Assembly (NCBI GenBank): GCA_023957995.1
Contig: JAMLGK010000005.1
Span: 124,001-188,000, forward strand
Direction: 5' to 3'
Length of the DNA: 64,000 nucleotides
Source of the DNA: Microthrixaceae bacterium
Lineage (GTDB): Bacteria; Actinomycetota; Acidimicrobiia; Acidimicrobiales; Microtrichaceae
Shown: positions 27,290 through 35,354 of the stretch, one piece after another
How the letters are laid out: each line of letters opens with the position of its first letter
Numbering within the stretch: the first letter of the stretch is position 1
Position numbers and translations under genes: made by a program
Notes under the pieces: generated by a model
Databases searched by the model: none
What the model was told of the DNA's origin: nothing
The model's input: only the letters and a program-made list of their open reading frames with translations

Positions 27290-28440
27290 TGCAGCGCCGC
27301 TGTCGCGTGTTGCCCCAGAGGACCGGCCAGCGGCGCCGACCCTGGTCGGCCGGCCCAGAGCGCTGGAGCAGCCTCGCAGTCGCGTGACGAACATTGACCA
27401 GCGCGTCGCGAAACCGGCGTGGGCCCGGCCAGCCATCGACCGCTGGACTGTGCCCACTGGACGTGTGCCCGCGGTTCAGTGCCCAAGGGGTCGGGGAACG
27501 TGCGCTCGAGAACGGGACGAGTTGCGCAGACCACCGTGAGCGCAGCCAGCAGTGCGACCTTCGTGGCGTACTCGGTGCTCTGCGCGGCCACGAGCATTGT
27601 GGCAAGCGCGGCAACTCCGACCGCGTACGGAAGGCGCGCGCGCGTCGTGAGTGGCATCGTTCGCGGGTCGGTGATCATGAAGAACACGAAGATCACGATC
27701 TCTGGCGAAGTGACCAGTACCAGCCAGTACTCGGTGCCTGCGACGGGCCCGATACTCCAACGAGCCGTGATCGCGTGGCCCAGTGCCGCCAACAATGCCA
27801 CCCCTGCGGCGAAGCTGATCCAGAATCCGGCCACGACATCGAACAACCTCAGCCGCCAAGACAACGTCAGGCCACCGACCACGATGAGCGCGACCGTCAC
27901 AACCAACCCCGGCGACCAGGGACCCCACCAGAGGTCCTGGGGGTCCGCCCGGTGTGCACCGAACAGCAGGAACACCATCACGAGGCCCAGGTTGGACGGA
28001 TTGAAGAGATGTCGGCCGTCGAAACGGATGGCGTACTTGGAGAACATGGCAATTGCCGCTGCGGCCACAAACACCGGCCAACCATTCATCGACCACCAGT
28101 CGCCGTGTTCTGTGCCTGGCGTCCGCAGTAATAGGGCGATCCCGTTTCCCGTCAACAGGGCGCTGGCCGGCCATGCGAGCGCGCGTCGTTCCCACATGGT
28201 CATGGGCACCTCTATCAGGGCGCACACCACCAGCGTGAGCAGGATCTGGGCGATCGAAACATCGAAACCGATGACGACCTGCCCCAGGACCTGTACCGAC
28301 ACGATTACCACTGCGACATGCACCCGGGGGTCGGCCAGCCGCGGTCGCGATACGGAGAAGGTGGCGCCGAACAGGCGCACCGTAGGTCCTGGGTTCGCGG
28401 GGGCCACCACGACCGGGCGCGAGGTCAAGGTGTATGTCAT
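27286..28440 (-). CDS. UnbU-like membrane protein, NqrB/RnfD-related
   Basis: This 384-residue protein has about ten membrane helices. It shares with UnbU and the NqrB/RnfD subunits a FNPSNLGLV motif (about 146-154) and MITDPRTMP (about 255-263), which I recall as conserved in this group. The other enediyne-type features (polyketide synthase, carrier genes) are absent, so it is not evidence of an enediyne pathway. UnbU function is itself poorly known. It lies beside an UnbV-like gene on the opposite strand, the pairing seen in enediyne and other clusters. The ATG overlaps the upstream gene as ATGA and its stop overlaps the 167-residue gene start, so three genes are coupled. Confidence 0.8.
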   Translation of the reverse strand: MTYTLTSRPVVVAPANPGPTVRLFGATFSVSRPRLADPRVHVAVVIVSVQVLGQVVIGFDVSIAQILLTLVVCALIEVPMTMWERRALAWPASALLTGNGIALLLRTPGTEHGDWWSMNGWPVFVAAAAIAMFSKYAIRFDGRHLFNPSNLGLVMVFLLFGAHRADPQDLWWGPWSPGLVVTVALIVVGGLTLSWRLRLFDVVAGFWISFAAGVALLAALGHAITARWSIGPVAGTEYWLVLVTSPEIVIFVFFMITDPRTMPLTTRARLPYAVGVAALATMLVAAQSTEYATKVALLAALTVVCATRPVLERTFPDPLGTEPRAHVQWAQSSGRWLAGPTPVSRRAGQCSSRDCEAAPALWAGRPGSAPLAGPLGQHATAALQ

Positions 28441-29630
28441 GGCTCGTCTGTGTCGTGGGTGAGAGCCGATGCCTCCACCCAACGGCGGTGGTGCCAACGT
28501 GCAAGAGCCTCGACGACCAACGCCGCTGCTAGCGGTACTGCGGCGCGCCCAGGTGTCGGTCTTGCGGGTACCCAATAGACCCAACGCAACCCGAGACTCA
28601 ACGTGAGGAGGACGCAGACACCGAGGCGGTACCAGACGACGACCGGATCGGTATCGGGTTCCCGGCGGCGCATGGTGGCCAGACTGACCGATGTGACGTA
28701 CCCGACGAGTGCGACCCCGGTAGCGACCGCACCGACCAGGGGCCACTCCGAGCCACTTTTGAGCACTCGGGATGTGACATCGGCCAGCAACGCCAACACC
28801 GCTGCCCAGATGGCGATGTTGGTACTCCGACTCACCCATTCCTGCTGCGGGACGGCCAGCATCCTGTCGGTTCTGGCCGTCGGAACTGGCGCAATGGCCG
28901 CATTGGTTCCGGACGGTGTCGTTCCCGGTGCGCACACCAGTGCTGCCGATGGAACCTCAGTGTCGTCGTCGAGCACCACGCCGGCACTGATGACCGAGCC
29001 GGGTCCGATCACACACCTCGCACCGAGCACCGAGTTCGGTCCGATCACGGTGTTGGCCCCGACCCAGCTGAACGCGCCGACCCGCACACCTGAGTGGATC
29101 GTGCAGCCCGGATCAATATGCGCGTGATCTCCGACCCGCGCGTCGGACGCGACGGTGCAGCTCGCAGCGACCACGGATCCCGCACCGAGACGCGCCCCAC
29201 CGATGGTGGCATCGGGATGCACCAGCACTGCGGGCTCACTTCCAGCTTCCAGGAGCTGCTCGCTCAACACCTCTCGTTCTGATGGGCGCCCGCAGGAAAC
29301 CACGAATCTGTGGGGATGTTCCTCGAGCCAACTCAGGTCACCCAGAATCGGCCCGCGGTCAGCCTCGACCATGGTCGAACATGCAGTCCACTCCACTACT
29401 CCGGCGATCCCCGTACGATCCGCGCAGGTTCTCGCCATGTCTGCAGCCCAACCCGAGGTCCCCACAACCGCGATAGCAGATTCCTTGTCGGTAGAAAGCG
29501 AGTCAGTACTCCTACCTTCGGCCGCGGATGCTGTTGTACCCCCCGAATCCGACACTGCTTCCCCGATCATCGCGGGTCTAATGATGCCACGGACGCCCGG
29601 CGCGCCCACCGACATCATCGAGCGCTCCAT
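28437..29630 (-). CDS. NeuD-like acyltransferase fused to a membrane domain
   Basis: The 397-residue protein begins with a low-complexity segment, then a NeuD-type Rossmann-like part (IAVVGTSGWAADMARTCADR). A left-handed beta-helix follows, with repeats such as GARLGAGSVVAASC, GDHAHIDPGCTI and GPNSVLGARCVIGPGS (about 145-235). The last 115 residues hold about three to four hydrophobic helices (ATNIAIWAAVLALLADV-like), which is not usual for NeuD proteins. It could acetylate a sugar, with the tail anchoring it near the membrane. It is upstream of and overlaps the UnbU-like gene, and lies 26 bases after the glycine-rich gene, so a four-gene minus-strand operon is likely. Confidence 0.7.
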   Translation of the reverse strand: MERSMMSVGAPGVRGIIRPAMIGEAVSDSGGTTASAAEGRSTDSLSTDKESAIAVVGTSGWAADMARTCADRTGIAGVVEWTACSTMVEADRGPILGDLSWLEEHPHRFVVSCGRPSEREVLSEQLLEAGSEPAVLVHPDATIGGARLGAGSVVAASCTVASDARVGDHAHIDPGCTIHSGVRVGAFSWVGANTVIGPNSVLGARCVIGPGSVISAGVVLDDDTEVPSAALVCAPGTTPSGTNAAIAPVPTARTDRMLAVPQQEWVSRSTNIAIWAAVLALLADVTSRVLKSGSEWPLVGAVATGVALVGYVTSVSLATMRRREPDTDPVVVWYRLGVCVLLTLSLGLRWVYWVPARPTPGRAAVPLAAALVVEALARWHHRRWVEASALTHDTDEP

Positions 29631-29656
29631 ACTCTGCCGCGAGGTCAGGGTTTCCG

Positions 29657-30772
29657 TCAGAGGAGGGTCAAGGTCACACTTCCATCAGTGCCATCCTCGC
29701 CGTACTGCGCCGGCGTCGACGAGCCAGCAGGCCCTCCAGCGCCGCCCGCCGAACCGGCCGAGATCCCAATGGCGCCCGTGCCGCCGGTTGCGCCCAACCA
29801 GTACGCCGATCCGCTTCCACCGCCTCCTCCTCCCTCTGCGCGATTCGAGCCGAACACGGGGTTCTGTCCGCCACCTCCTTCAGCACCGCTTCCACCGCCT
29901 CGGCCACCGCCACCGCCACCACCACCACCGCCGTCCCAGTTGCTGCCGCCGTTTCCGCCTTGGCCACCACTGCCGCCGCCGCTGGAGGTGCCGGCAAGGC
30001 CAGGAGCACCGTTGCCTCCACCGTCAGCGTTGCCGGTTGAGCTTCCGTCGGCCTTGCCACCTATTCCCCTGACACCGCCATCCGCACCCGCTCCGTTGGC
30101 GCCGTTCGCACCGGCGACCTGCAGCGTGCCCGGGGCGGTGTAGTTGCCGGTGTTGAGCGAGCCCCCGTTCCCACCATTCTGGGCATTCGTGCCCGCACCG
30201 CCCCCGCCACCACCTCCGGGCGCGATGACGTTGACAGAAGACGCGTAAAGGAGCTGGCTCGCTCCACCGCCACCGCTACCAGCTCCCGCACTGTCGGGTC
30301 CATCGGCTCCATTGCCGCCCTTCGGATAACCCAATCCGCCAGGCCCAATCCAGCCGGTCCCCGACTCCGCGTGTTTGCCACCTTGTCCGATTTTGATGGT
30401 GAGCATGTAGCCACCTGGCACGGCGGGCAGGGTGCCCTCGATCTGTGTCCCGTCACCACCATCGCCGCCATAGTCTTTGTATTGATTCGTGTACGTGTTG
30501 GCTGCGCCGCCGGCACCACCGGCACCACTGAGAACGAAATGGACCTCCTTGTTGGAAGGAACTCCGACGGTGTACGTGCCATAGGAGCTTTCGGTAAAGG
30601 GGAAATCCTCGGTTGCTGCGGCCGCCACGGATAGGAAGCTGTCGTAGATGAGCGGAGCCGTCCATGCCGCACCCGCGGCAATCGCGCCCCGCTTCAGGAG
30701 CCGTCGACGGCCGATACCAACCGGCTCGTCAATCCTCTCGTCCGCGGATTTGTCGATAGATTCCCCAGCCAT
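29657..30772 (-). CDS. Tat-like exported glycine-rich protein of cassette B
   Basis: The 371-residue protein has a GRRRLLKRGAIAAGAAW twin-arginine-like motif at about residues 22-38, then a hydrophobic stretch ending near AAAAT. A short beta-rich segment (YGTYTVGVPSNKEVHF) follows, then about 280 residues dominated by glycine with Ala, Ser, Asn and Asp. The overall order is the same as in the cassette A protein at 22660, and short blocks align: an N-terminal polar segment before the first glycine run, and a GGASQLLYASSVNVIAPGGG segment matching GGASAILDSATGGTTVKIVAGGG in the other. The ATG at 30772 is used; a GTG at 30778 is an alternative. No promoter was clear. It heads the operon with the acyltransferase and UnbU-like genes. 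Confidence 0.76.
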   Translation of the reverse strand: MAGESIDKSADERIDEPVGIGRRRLLKRGAIAAGAAWTAPLIYDSFLSVAAAATEDFPFTESSYGTYTVGVPSNKEVHFVLSGAGGAGGAANTYTNQYKDYGGDGGDGTQIEGTLPAVPGGYMLTIKIGQGGKHAESGTGWIGPGGLGYPKGGNGADGPDSAGAGSGGGGASQLLYASSVNVIAPGGGGGGGAGTNAQNGGNGGSLNTGNYTAPGTLQVAGANGANGAGADGGVRGIGGKADGSSTGNADGGGNGAPGLAGTSSGGGSGGQGGNGGSNWDGGGGGGGGGGRGGGSGAEGGGGQNPVFGSNRAEGGGGGGSGSAYWLGATGGTGAIGISAGSAGGAGGPAGSSTPAQYGEDGTDGSVTLTLL

Positions 30773-30997
30773 GTCCACATGTTCGCACGGACGACGCCAT
30801 GTTGGCCACACCGACGACCCAACTGAGGTGCCCTTCCGACGCTCAGTCCCTTTCGCGATTGGAAGCACCCGACGCGACCGCCTTCACAAGGCTCCCGCCC
30901 GGCGCCGAATGTCCGCCATCATCGGTGCTTGAGCACAATGCTCCCAGACACGGGGTCGGAGGCCTCGGACTACTGGAGGGCTCGACCCTCACATCGG

Positions 30998-31003
30998 TAG
31001 CGT
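30998..31003 (+). promoter_or_regulatory. -10 box of a leaderless HprK-like transcript (B)
   Basis: TAGCGT ends 7 bases before the ATG at 31011, and no Shine-Dalgarno sequence precedes that ATG. A GTG at 31002 is in frame but would lie inside the box. Confidence 0.45.
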
Positions 31004-31010
31004 GAACCGG

Positions 31011-32126
31011 ATGCCCACCTTCCCGCGCCGTTCGACTGGAGTGCTGCTGTCGATCATGGGTGACCGGGCACTTGCCTACGATCTGGTGACGGAGACGGCA
31101 CACCAGATGAACGCGTCTGCCGGCATGGTGCTGGCTGCGTGCGACGGTGAGAGTGACATCGGCGGCGCTGTTCGGGTCTGGGCCGAGGAATACGGAATCG
31201 AGCCCGATGGACTTCGAGACGACGTAAACGCCGGGTTGGAAATGCTCAACGCGTTGTCCCTGGTGGGACGCGACGGCGACTTCGTCGCTCCCCGGGAACC
31301 GACCGGGAGCACGTCGGCGGGCGATCCCGGCGACGCGCTCGGTGCCGTGCACGTGGCGATCGACCACAAGATCGCGTTCCGAGGCCCTCAGAGCGACATT
31401 CTCGAACGTATCGATTCCTACATGGGCACGGCTCGCTCCGACCAGAGCGCTTCGATCGTGTTCGACGTCCAAGTGGATGTTTCTGGCGAGGTGTCGCTCG
31501 TCGCCGACCAGGTGTGGCGCTTTCTGAGTTTTCAGGCGTGCTTGGACCAGTTGACATCCGTGATGAACAGATACGCAGTTCAGACCCACAGCTGCGCCGC
31601 ATTTCATGCTGGCGCGGTGCGTTCGCCAGCAGGTGAAGTCGCGTTGCTGCCCGGACCCTCGGGCGCGGGCAAGTCGACCCTTACGGCCGCATTTGTAGTT
31701 GCAGGCTGGGACTATCTGGGCGACGAAGCCATCGGGGTGCGTCCAGGGTCCTGTATTGCGGTGGGCTATCCGAAACGCATCGCGATCAACAACGACAGGC
31801 GCCTCGCTCTCGACCTGTCGCCGGACTACCAGGCGGACATCGATCCCGCCGACCTTCGGAGCAACGTGGCCCGCCTCGACGGCGATGTGGGTCCGGTCAG
31901 CCGTGTCCTGTTGCCTACATACGTCGAAGCGGCCACCCCCAGCTCGCATCAGCTGACCTCCGACGAAGCTGTCGTTGAGCTGCTGGCCAACACCTTGAAC
32001 CTGGCCCGTGCAGGCCAAACCGGCCTCGACGCGGTTGTCGACCTGGCTACCTCGGTGCCGGTGTACCGCCTCACTTACGGAGATGCTTCGCAGGCGGTCG
32101 ACCACGTGGCAACTCACCCGACCTGA
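31011..32126 (+). CDS. HprK-like kinase with N-terminal PqqD-like region, cassette B
   Basis: The 371-residue protein is the paralogue of the kinase at 21438 in the same domain order. The N-terminal PqqD-like region (ALAYDLVTETAHQMNASA, about 20-37) is followed by HPr-kinase-like FHAGAV (198-203), an intact ATP loop GPSGAGKSTL (215-224) and YLGDEAIGV (235-243). Unlike the A copy, it has a canonical loop and a shorter C-terminal end. It probably phosphorylates a cassette protein, but the substrate is unknown. A TAGCGT box 7 bases upstream supports the ATG start and a leaderless transcript. A sugar-phosphate transferase follows after 44 bases on the same strand. Confidence 0.78.
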   Translation: MPTFPRRSTGVLLSIMGDRALAYDLVTETAHQMNASAGMVLAACDGESDIGGAVRVWAEEYGIEPDGLRDDVNAGLEMLNALSLVGRDGDFVAPREPTGSTSAGDPGDALGAVHVAIDHKIAFRGPQSDILERIDSYMGTARSDQSASIVFDVQVDVSGEVSLVADQVWRFLSFQACLDQLTSVMNRYAVQTHSCAAFHAGAVRSPAGEVALLPGPSGAGKSTLTAAFVVAGWDYLGDEAIGVRPGSCIAVGYPKRIAINNDRRLALDLSPDYQADIDPADLRSNVARLDGDVGPVSRVLLPTYVEAATPSSHQLTSDEAVVELLANTLNLARAGQTGLDAVVDLATSVPVYRLTYGDASQAVDHVATHPT

Positions 32127-32155
32127 GCCCGGCGGGAGCGGAAGGACCCGCACAG

Positions 32156-32161
32156 TACGAT
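32156..32161 (+). promoter_or_regulatory. -10 box of a leaderless sugar-transferase transcript
   Basis: TACGAT lies 9 bases before the ATG at 32171, in the space after the kinase stop at 32126. No Shine-Dalgarno sequence is present, so the sugar transferase may have its own promoter. Confidence 0.4.
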
Positions 32162-32170
32162 CCGGTTCTG

Positions 32171-32833
32171 ATGAGTGCGACCGCCGAGGGGCCCTATGTG
32201 GGCAAACGATTGTTCGACCTCGCGGTGGTCGCTCTGGTGGCCATTCCGGCGTTGGTGCTAGGTGCTGCCTGCGCGCTGGCCGTGTGGGCCACTTCAAGCG
32301 GGCCGGTTTTCTTCCGCCAGGAGCGCATCGGGGTGGGCGGCAACCCGTTCATGGTCTGGAAGTTCCGCACCATGGTCGATGGCGACAACCCGATGTTCCC
32401 CGACGCGACCCGCATCACCAGCACCGGCCGTATCCTCCGTCGGTTGTCACTCGACGAGCTGCCGCAACTGCTGAACGTCGCAGCGGGTGAGATGAGCGTC
32501 GTCGGACCGCGGCCGACCCTCGCCTATCAAGTGGAACGCTACGACGATCACCAACGCCGCCGACTCGCTGTGCGCCCCGGTCTGACCGGTCTGGCGCAGG
32601 TCAACGGCCGCAACTCCCTGAGCTGGGGCGACCGCATCGACTTCGACGTGACCTACGTGGAGACCCAGTCGATCGGAACCGACCTGCGCATCATTCTGCA
32701 GACCGCCACCACGATCCTCTCCGGCGATGGAATCGAGGGCCACCCGACCGACGATCCGCTCGCTGTGCCATCGGGCGACTCGCCCGGTTCCTCCGGCGAT
32801 GGTCGTCCCGATTCCGGCGACGGAGCCAAGTAG
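32171..32833 (+). CDS. undecaprenyl-phosphate sugar-1-phosphate transferase (PglC/WcaJ type)
   Basis: The 220-residue protein has the single N-terminal hydrophobic hairpin (about 15-40) and catalytic core of bacterial sugar transferases: FFRQERIGVGG, WKFRTMVDG, SLDELPQLLNV, GEMSVVGPRPTL and RPGLTGLAQVNGRN. The length and the lack of a long extra N-terminal membrane region point to the short PglC-like type. It would place the first sugar-1-phosphate on undecaprenyl phosphate, starting assembly of the repeat unit, and it is the only initiating enzyme seen in the window. The C-terminal 30 residues are disordered (Asp/Gly/Ser-rich). A NeuD-type acyltransferase follows after 16 bases, so the two may act on the same sugar. 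Confidence 0.9.
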   Translation: MSATAEGPYVGKRLFDLAVVALVAIPALVLGAACALAVWATSSGPVFFRQERIGVGGNPFMVWKFRTMVDGDNPMFPDATRITSTGRILRRLSLDELPQLLNVAAGEMSVVGPRPTLAYQVERYDDHQRRRLAVRPGLTGLAQVNGRNSLSWGDRIDFDVTYVETQSIGTDLRIILQTATTILSGDGIEGHPTDDPLAVPSGDSPGSSGDGRPDSGDGAK

Positions 32834-32849
32834 CGATGCAGGCCCGTCG

Positions 32850-33479
32850 GTGAAGGCCATCGTGATCGTGGGGTGTGGTGGCCATGGCCGCGAACTGCTC
32901 GACGCGATCCGGGCGCTCAACGAGGTCGAGCCAACCTGGGCGGTGCTCGGCTTCGTCGACGATGCTCCACAGCGCCCGGAGAGGGCCGAACGCCTGCACA
33001 CGAGAGTTCTCGGCCCCCTCGAGTGGCTGAAGCAGAACCCGAGGCCCTATGCGCTCGGCGTTGGAACGTCCTCCGCTCGATTCGGCCTGTCGCTCCTGTT
33101 GAGCGAGTTCGGTGCCAGTCCGATCTCGGTGATCCACCCCGGTGCTTCGATCGGAAGGGACTGCACGATCGGCGATGGTGTGGTCATCTACGAACGCTCC
33201 ACGGTCACCACGAACGTGACCATCGGCGAACACACACACCTGAACGTCGGGTGCACGGTGCAGCACGATTCGACAATCGGCGCGTTCGTGCAGATGAGCC
33301 CCGGGGTGTTCGTGAACGGAGACTGCACCATCGGAGATGAGGTCTTCCTCGGCACCGGGGCGATCGTGACCCGTGGCTGCACCGTCGGCCGCGGCGCCCG
33401 TATCGGAGCAGGAGCGGTCGTGCTCGACGACGTCGCACCCGGCGCCACCGTGTTCGGCATCCCCGCCACCGAGCGGTGA
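32850..33479 (+). CDS. NeuD-type sugar O- or N-acyltransferase
   Basis: The 209-residue protein has an N-terminal Rossmann-like segment (KAIVIVGCGGHGRELLDAIR) and a beta-helix of hexapeptide repeats (GASIGRDCTIGDGVVIYERS, GAFVQMSPGVFV, GRGARIGAGAVVLD). It ends PGATVFGIPATER, typical of PglD/NeuD/PerB acyltransferases that acetylate an amino sugar. The GTG at 32850 is preferred because translation begins at KAIVIVG. It lies directly after the sugar transferase, so its product probably feeds into the first sugar. It is separate from, and shorter than, the fused homologue at 28437. Confidence 0.87.
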   Translation: MKAIVIVGCGGHGRELLDAIRALNEVEPTWAVLGFVDDAPQRPERAERLHTRVLGPLEWLKQNPRPYALGVGTSSARFGLSLLLSEFGASPISVIHPGASIGRDCTIGDGVVIYERSTVTTNVTIGEHTHLNVGCTVQHDSTIGAFVQMSPGVFVNGDCTIGDEVFLGTGAIVTRGCTVGRGARIGAGAVVLDDVAPGATVFGIPATER

Positions 33480-33501
33480 CAACCGTTCGGGCGGTCCGCC
33501 G

Positions 33502-33801
33502 GTGACTACTGCTACCCATTATCGGCGGAAGCCTCGATGCGTGTTCCGGGTGCTGCACAACCGGTGCTGGATAGGTGGACCGGAGCGGTCCACGATCGCG
33601 GTGGAAGGTTCGGCCGTGTTCGTGTGGCTGGTACTCGAGATCGAATCGACGGCGGCCGAAGTGGCCACCGAGATCCGCCACAGCTGGCCCGAACTCGGCG
33701 AGGTGCGCACGTCGGACGTCCAGCATGCGCTGGACGTCCTGGTCATGCACGACCTGGTCGAGAGGACCGGGCTACCGGCCGACGAGAGCGATCCGGCGTG
33801 A
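33502..33801 (+). CDS. PqqD-like small protein of cassette B
   Basis: The 99-residue protein begins TTATHYRRKPRCVFRVLHN. The central EGSAVFVWLVLEIESTAAEV parallels the AAAVWVVLDEPGTAADV of the cassette A protein and the PqqD-like helix-winged pattern. The GTG at 33502 is used. It overlaps the nucleotidyltransferase start as GTGA, exactly as the other copy does as TTGA. The family call rests on pattern, size and repeated pairing with the nucleotidyltransferase. Confidence 0.65.
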   Translation: MTTATHYRRKPRCVFRVLHNRCWIGGPERSTIAVEGSAVFVWLVLEIESTAAEVATEIRHSWPELGEVRTSDVQHALDVLVMHDLVERTGLPADESDPA

Positions 33802-34931
33802 CCCCGAAGGTTGATCAGATCCAGTCGGTGCTGCGGTCCATTGCTGCGTGGGGGCTACCGGGAGCGAGCGCGATCGAGTTGCCCGAGGATCCTCAAGGTC
33901 AGGTGCTCCTCGCTGACCTGCTCCAACAGACCCGGCTCATCGGTCCGTTGCTGGCCGCCGCTGCCACCGGAGATGTGGAGCTATCCGAGGAGTTGGAGGC
34001 CGACCTGGTGGAGCGCCAGCACCGCGCCCTGTTGTGGTGCATCCGTCTGGAGACGAGACTGTTGGAGGCCCGCGAGTGCTTCGACGCAGTGGGTGGCGTT
34101 CGGCATCTGGTGCTCAAGGGGCCGGCAATCGCCCATCTGGACGCGCTCGATCCGTCGATCCGGACGTTCGCGGACATCGACCTGCTCGTGGCGGGCGCCG
34201 ACATGGACCGGGCGGCCTCAATTCTCGATGCCCATGGCGCGTCGCCGCCGTGGGCGCAACGTCGCCCCGGTTTCGACCGGCGGTTCGCCAAGTCGACCAC
34301 CAGGACCTTCGAAGACGGCGTCGAGTTCGACGTGCACCGCACGCTGGCCAGCGGAGCCCACGGCCACCGCATCCCGGTGGGAGAGCTGTTCGAGTCGCCC
34401 GACCGGTTCGACATCGGCGGTGTGGCCTTCGGCGCGCTGAAGCCGGCGCACCGGTTGTTGCACTCGGCGTACCACCTGTTGTTGGGATCACGCGAGCCGG
34501 CCCTCATGAACCTGCGGGACCTCGGCTGCTACCTCGCAGATGCCGACCTCGGGCCCGAAGCGGTGGTGCCCGTGGCACAGCGTTGGCGTGGAACTGCAGT
34601 CCTGGCCATGGCGATCGACCTGCTGGAGAATCGCCTGGGCGTGTGCCCGCCGCAATGGTCGGCCTGGCGAGCGAGTTACGACCTCGATCCCGCCGAGGTC
34701 ACGCTCATCGAACGTCACCGGCGCGAGGGTTCCAGCTTCGGGCGTGCAAAGTTGGACGTGGTGCGCGAGTTGCCGACCGTGCGCGATCGCGCCGCCTACC
34801 TGACTGCCCTCGCTTGGCCCACTCGGGAACACCTCGAGTCGAGATCGCTGCGCCGACGCGACGCGCTTTCCTCCCTGGCGGGAGTAGCCCTCCCACGTCG
34901 ACTTCGCACCCACCGATCACCGGGCAGTTGA
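33798..34931 (+). CDS. PF14907-type nucleotidyltransferase of cassette B
   Basis: The 377-residue protein is the paralogue of that at 20441. It has LVLKGPAIAHLD (104-115), TFADIDLLV (123-131) and EFDVH (176-180). All three expected acidic residues are present, and the C-terminal RREGSSFGRAKLDVV and LESRSLRRRD segments are near-identical in both copies. The GTG start is fixed by the GTGA overlap with the PqqD-like gene. The role is unknown; cassette position implies work on a peptide or protein partner. It ends the plus-strand operon and is followed by a convergent VapC-like gene. Confidence 0.85.
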   Translation: MTPKVDQIQSVLRSIAAWGLPGASAIELPEDPQGQVLLADLLQQTRLIGPLLAAAATGDVELSEELEADLVERQHRALLWCIRLETRLLEARECFDAVGGVRHLVLKGPAIAHLDALDPSIRTFADIDLLVAGADMDRAASILDAHGASPPWAQRRPGFDRRFAKSTTRTFEDGVEFDVHRTLASGAHGHRIPVGELFESPDRFDIGGVAFGALKPAHRLLHSAYHLLLGSREPALMNLRDLGCYLADADLGPEAVVPVAQRWRGTAVLAMAIDLLENRLGVCPPQWSAWRASYDLDPAEVTLIERHRREGSSFGRAKLDVVRELPTVRDRAAYLTALAWPTREHLESRSLRRRDALSSLAGVALPRRLRTHRSPGS

Positions 34932-34955
34932 GGCTGGCCCACCGCTGGAGCCCGC

Positions 34956-35354
34956 TCAGCTGCCACGATCGAAGCGCAGCACCTCGACTCCATAGGCCTC
35001 GAACAGCGGATCAGAGGTCAGTACTGCGACCTTGAGTTGCAGCGCGGTGGAGATCAGCAGCCGGTCGAAGGGATCGCGGTGGTGATCGGGCAGATCGGCG
35101 ACACCGAGTGCGGCTGACAACTCGATCGGCACCGGTGTCATCCTCCCGCGCTCGATGTGGCGGACCACGAACTGCTGCGGCGCCTCAGGTAGGTCTACGC
35201 GCCCGAGGTGCCATTTGATCGCTATCTCCCAGCCCACGACCGCGGACACAAGCCGCTCATTGCGTGTGTCCTCCAGCGCGGCGCGATGCCGGCCCAGGCG
35301 TTCGGGTTCGGTGGTGGCAACGATGAAAGCGCTGGTGTCGAGGAGAAGCCTCAC
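34956..35354 (-). CDS. vapC: VapC-like PIN domain toxin
   Basis: The 132-residue protein begins LLLDTSAFIVATTEPERLG with the first PIN aspartate and continues with VVGWEIAIKW (acidic Glu). It ends with ADLPDHHRDPFDRLLISTA, where the Asp-His-x-Arg-Asp-Pro-Phe block is diagnostic of PIN domains. PIN toxins cut RNA with magnesium. The GTG start overlaps the antitoxin stop by 4 bases, the usual arrangement. Nearby genes do not suggest a function beyond a stability or stress module. Confidence 0.88.
   Translation of the reverse strand: MRLLLDTSAFIVATTEPERLGRHRAALEDTRNERLVSAVVGWEIAIKWHLGRVDLPEAPQQFVVRHIERGRMTPVPIELSAALGVADLPDHHRDPFDRLLISTALQLKVAVLTSDPLFEAYGVEVLRFDRGS

Noticed and set aside
24097..28440. 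An enediyne biosynthesis cluster, suggested by UnbV and UnbU
   Set aside because: No iterative polyketide synthase, thioesterase or other enediyne genes are present.
22894..30143. Proline-rich plus-strand proteins opposite the glycine-rich genes
   Set aside because: They are the antisense of glycine codons (GGN read as CCN) and lack starts with ribosome sites.
22660..30772. PE_PGRS-type proteins, suggested by the glycine-rich repeats
   Set aside because: No PE domain is present, the signal is twin-arginine-like, and the motif order differs.
20157..34931. A lasso-peptide biosynthetic cluster, suggested by PqqD-like, kinase and nucleotidyltransferase genes
   Set aside because: The B2 transglutaminase-like protease and the asparagine-synthase-like cyclase are absent, and no short precursor peptide was found.
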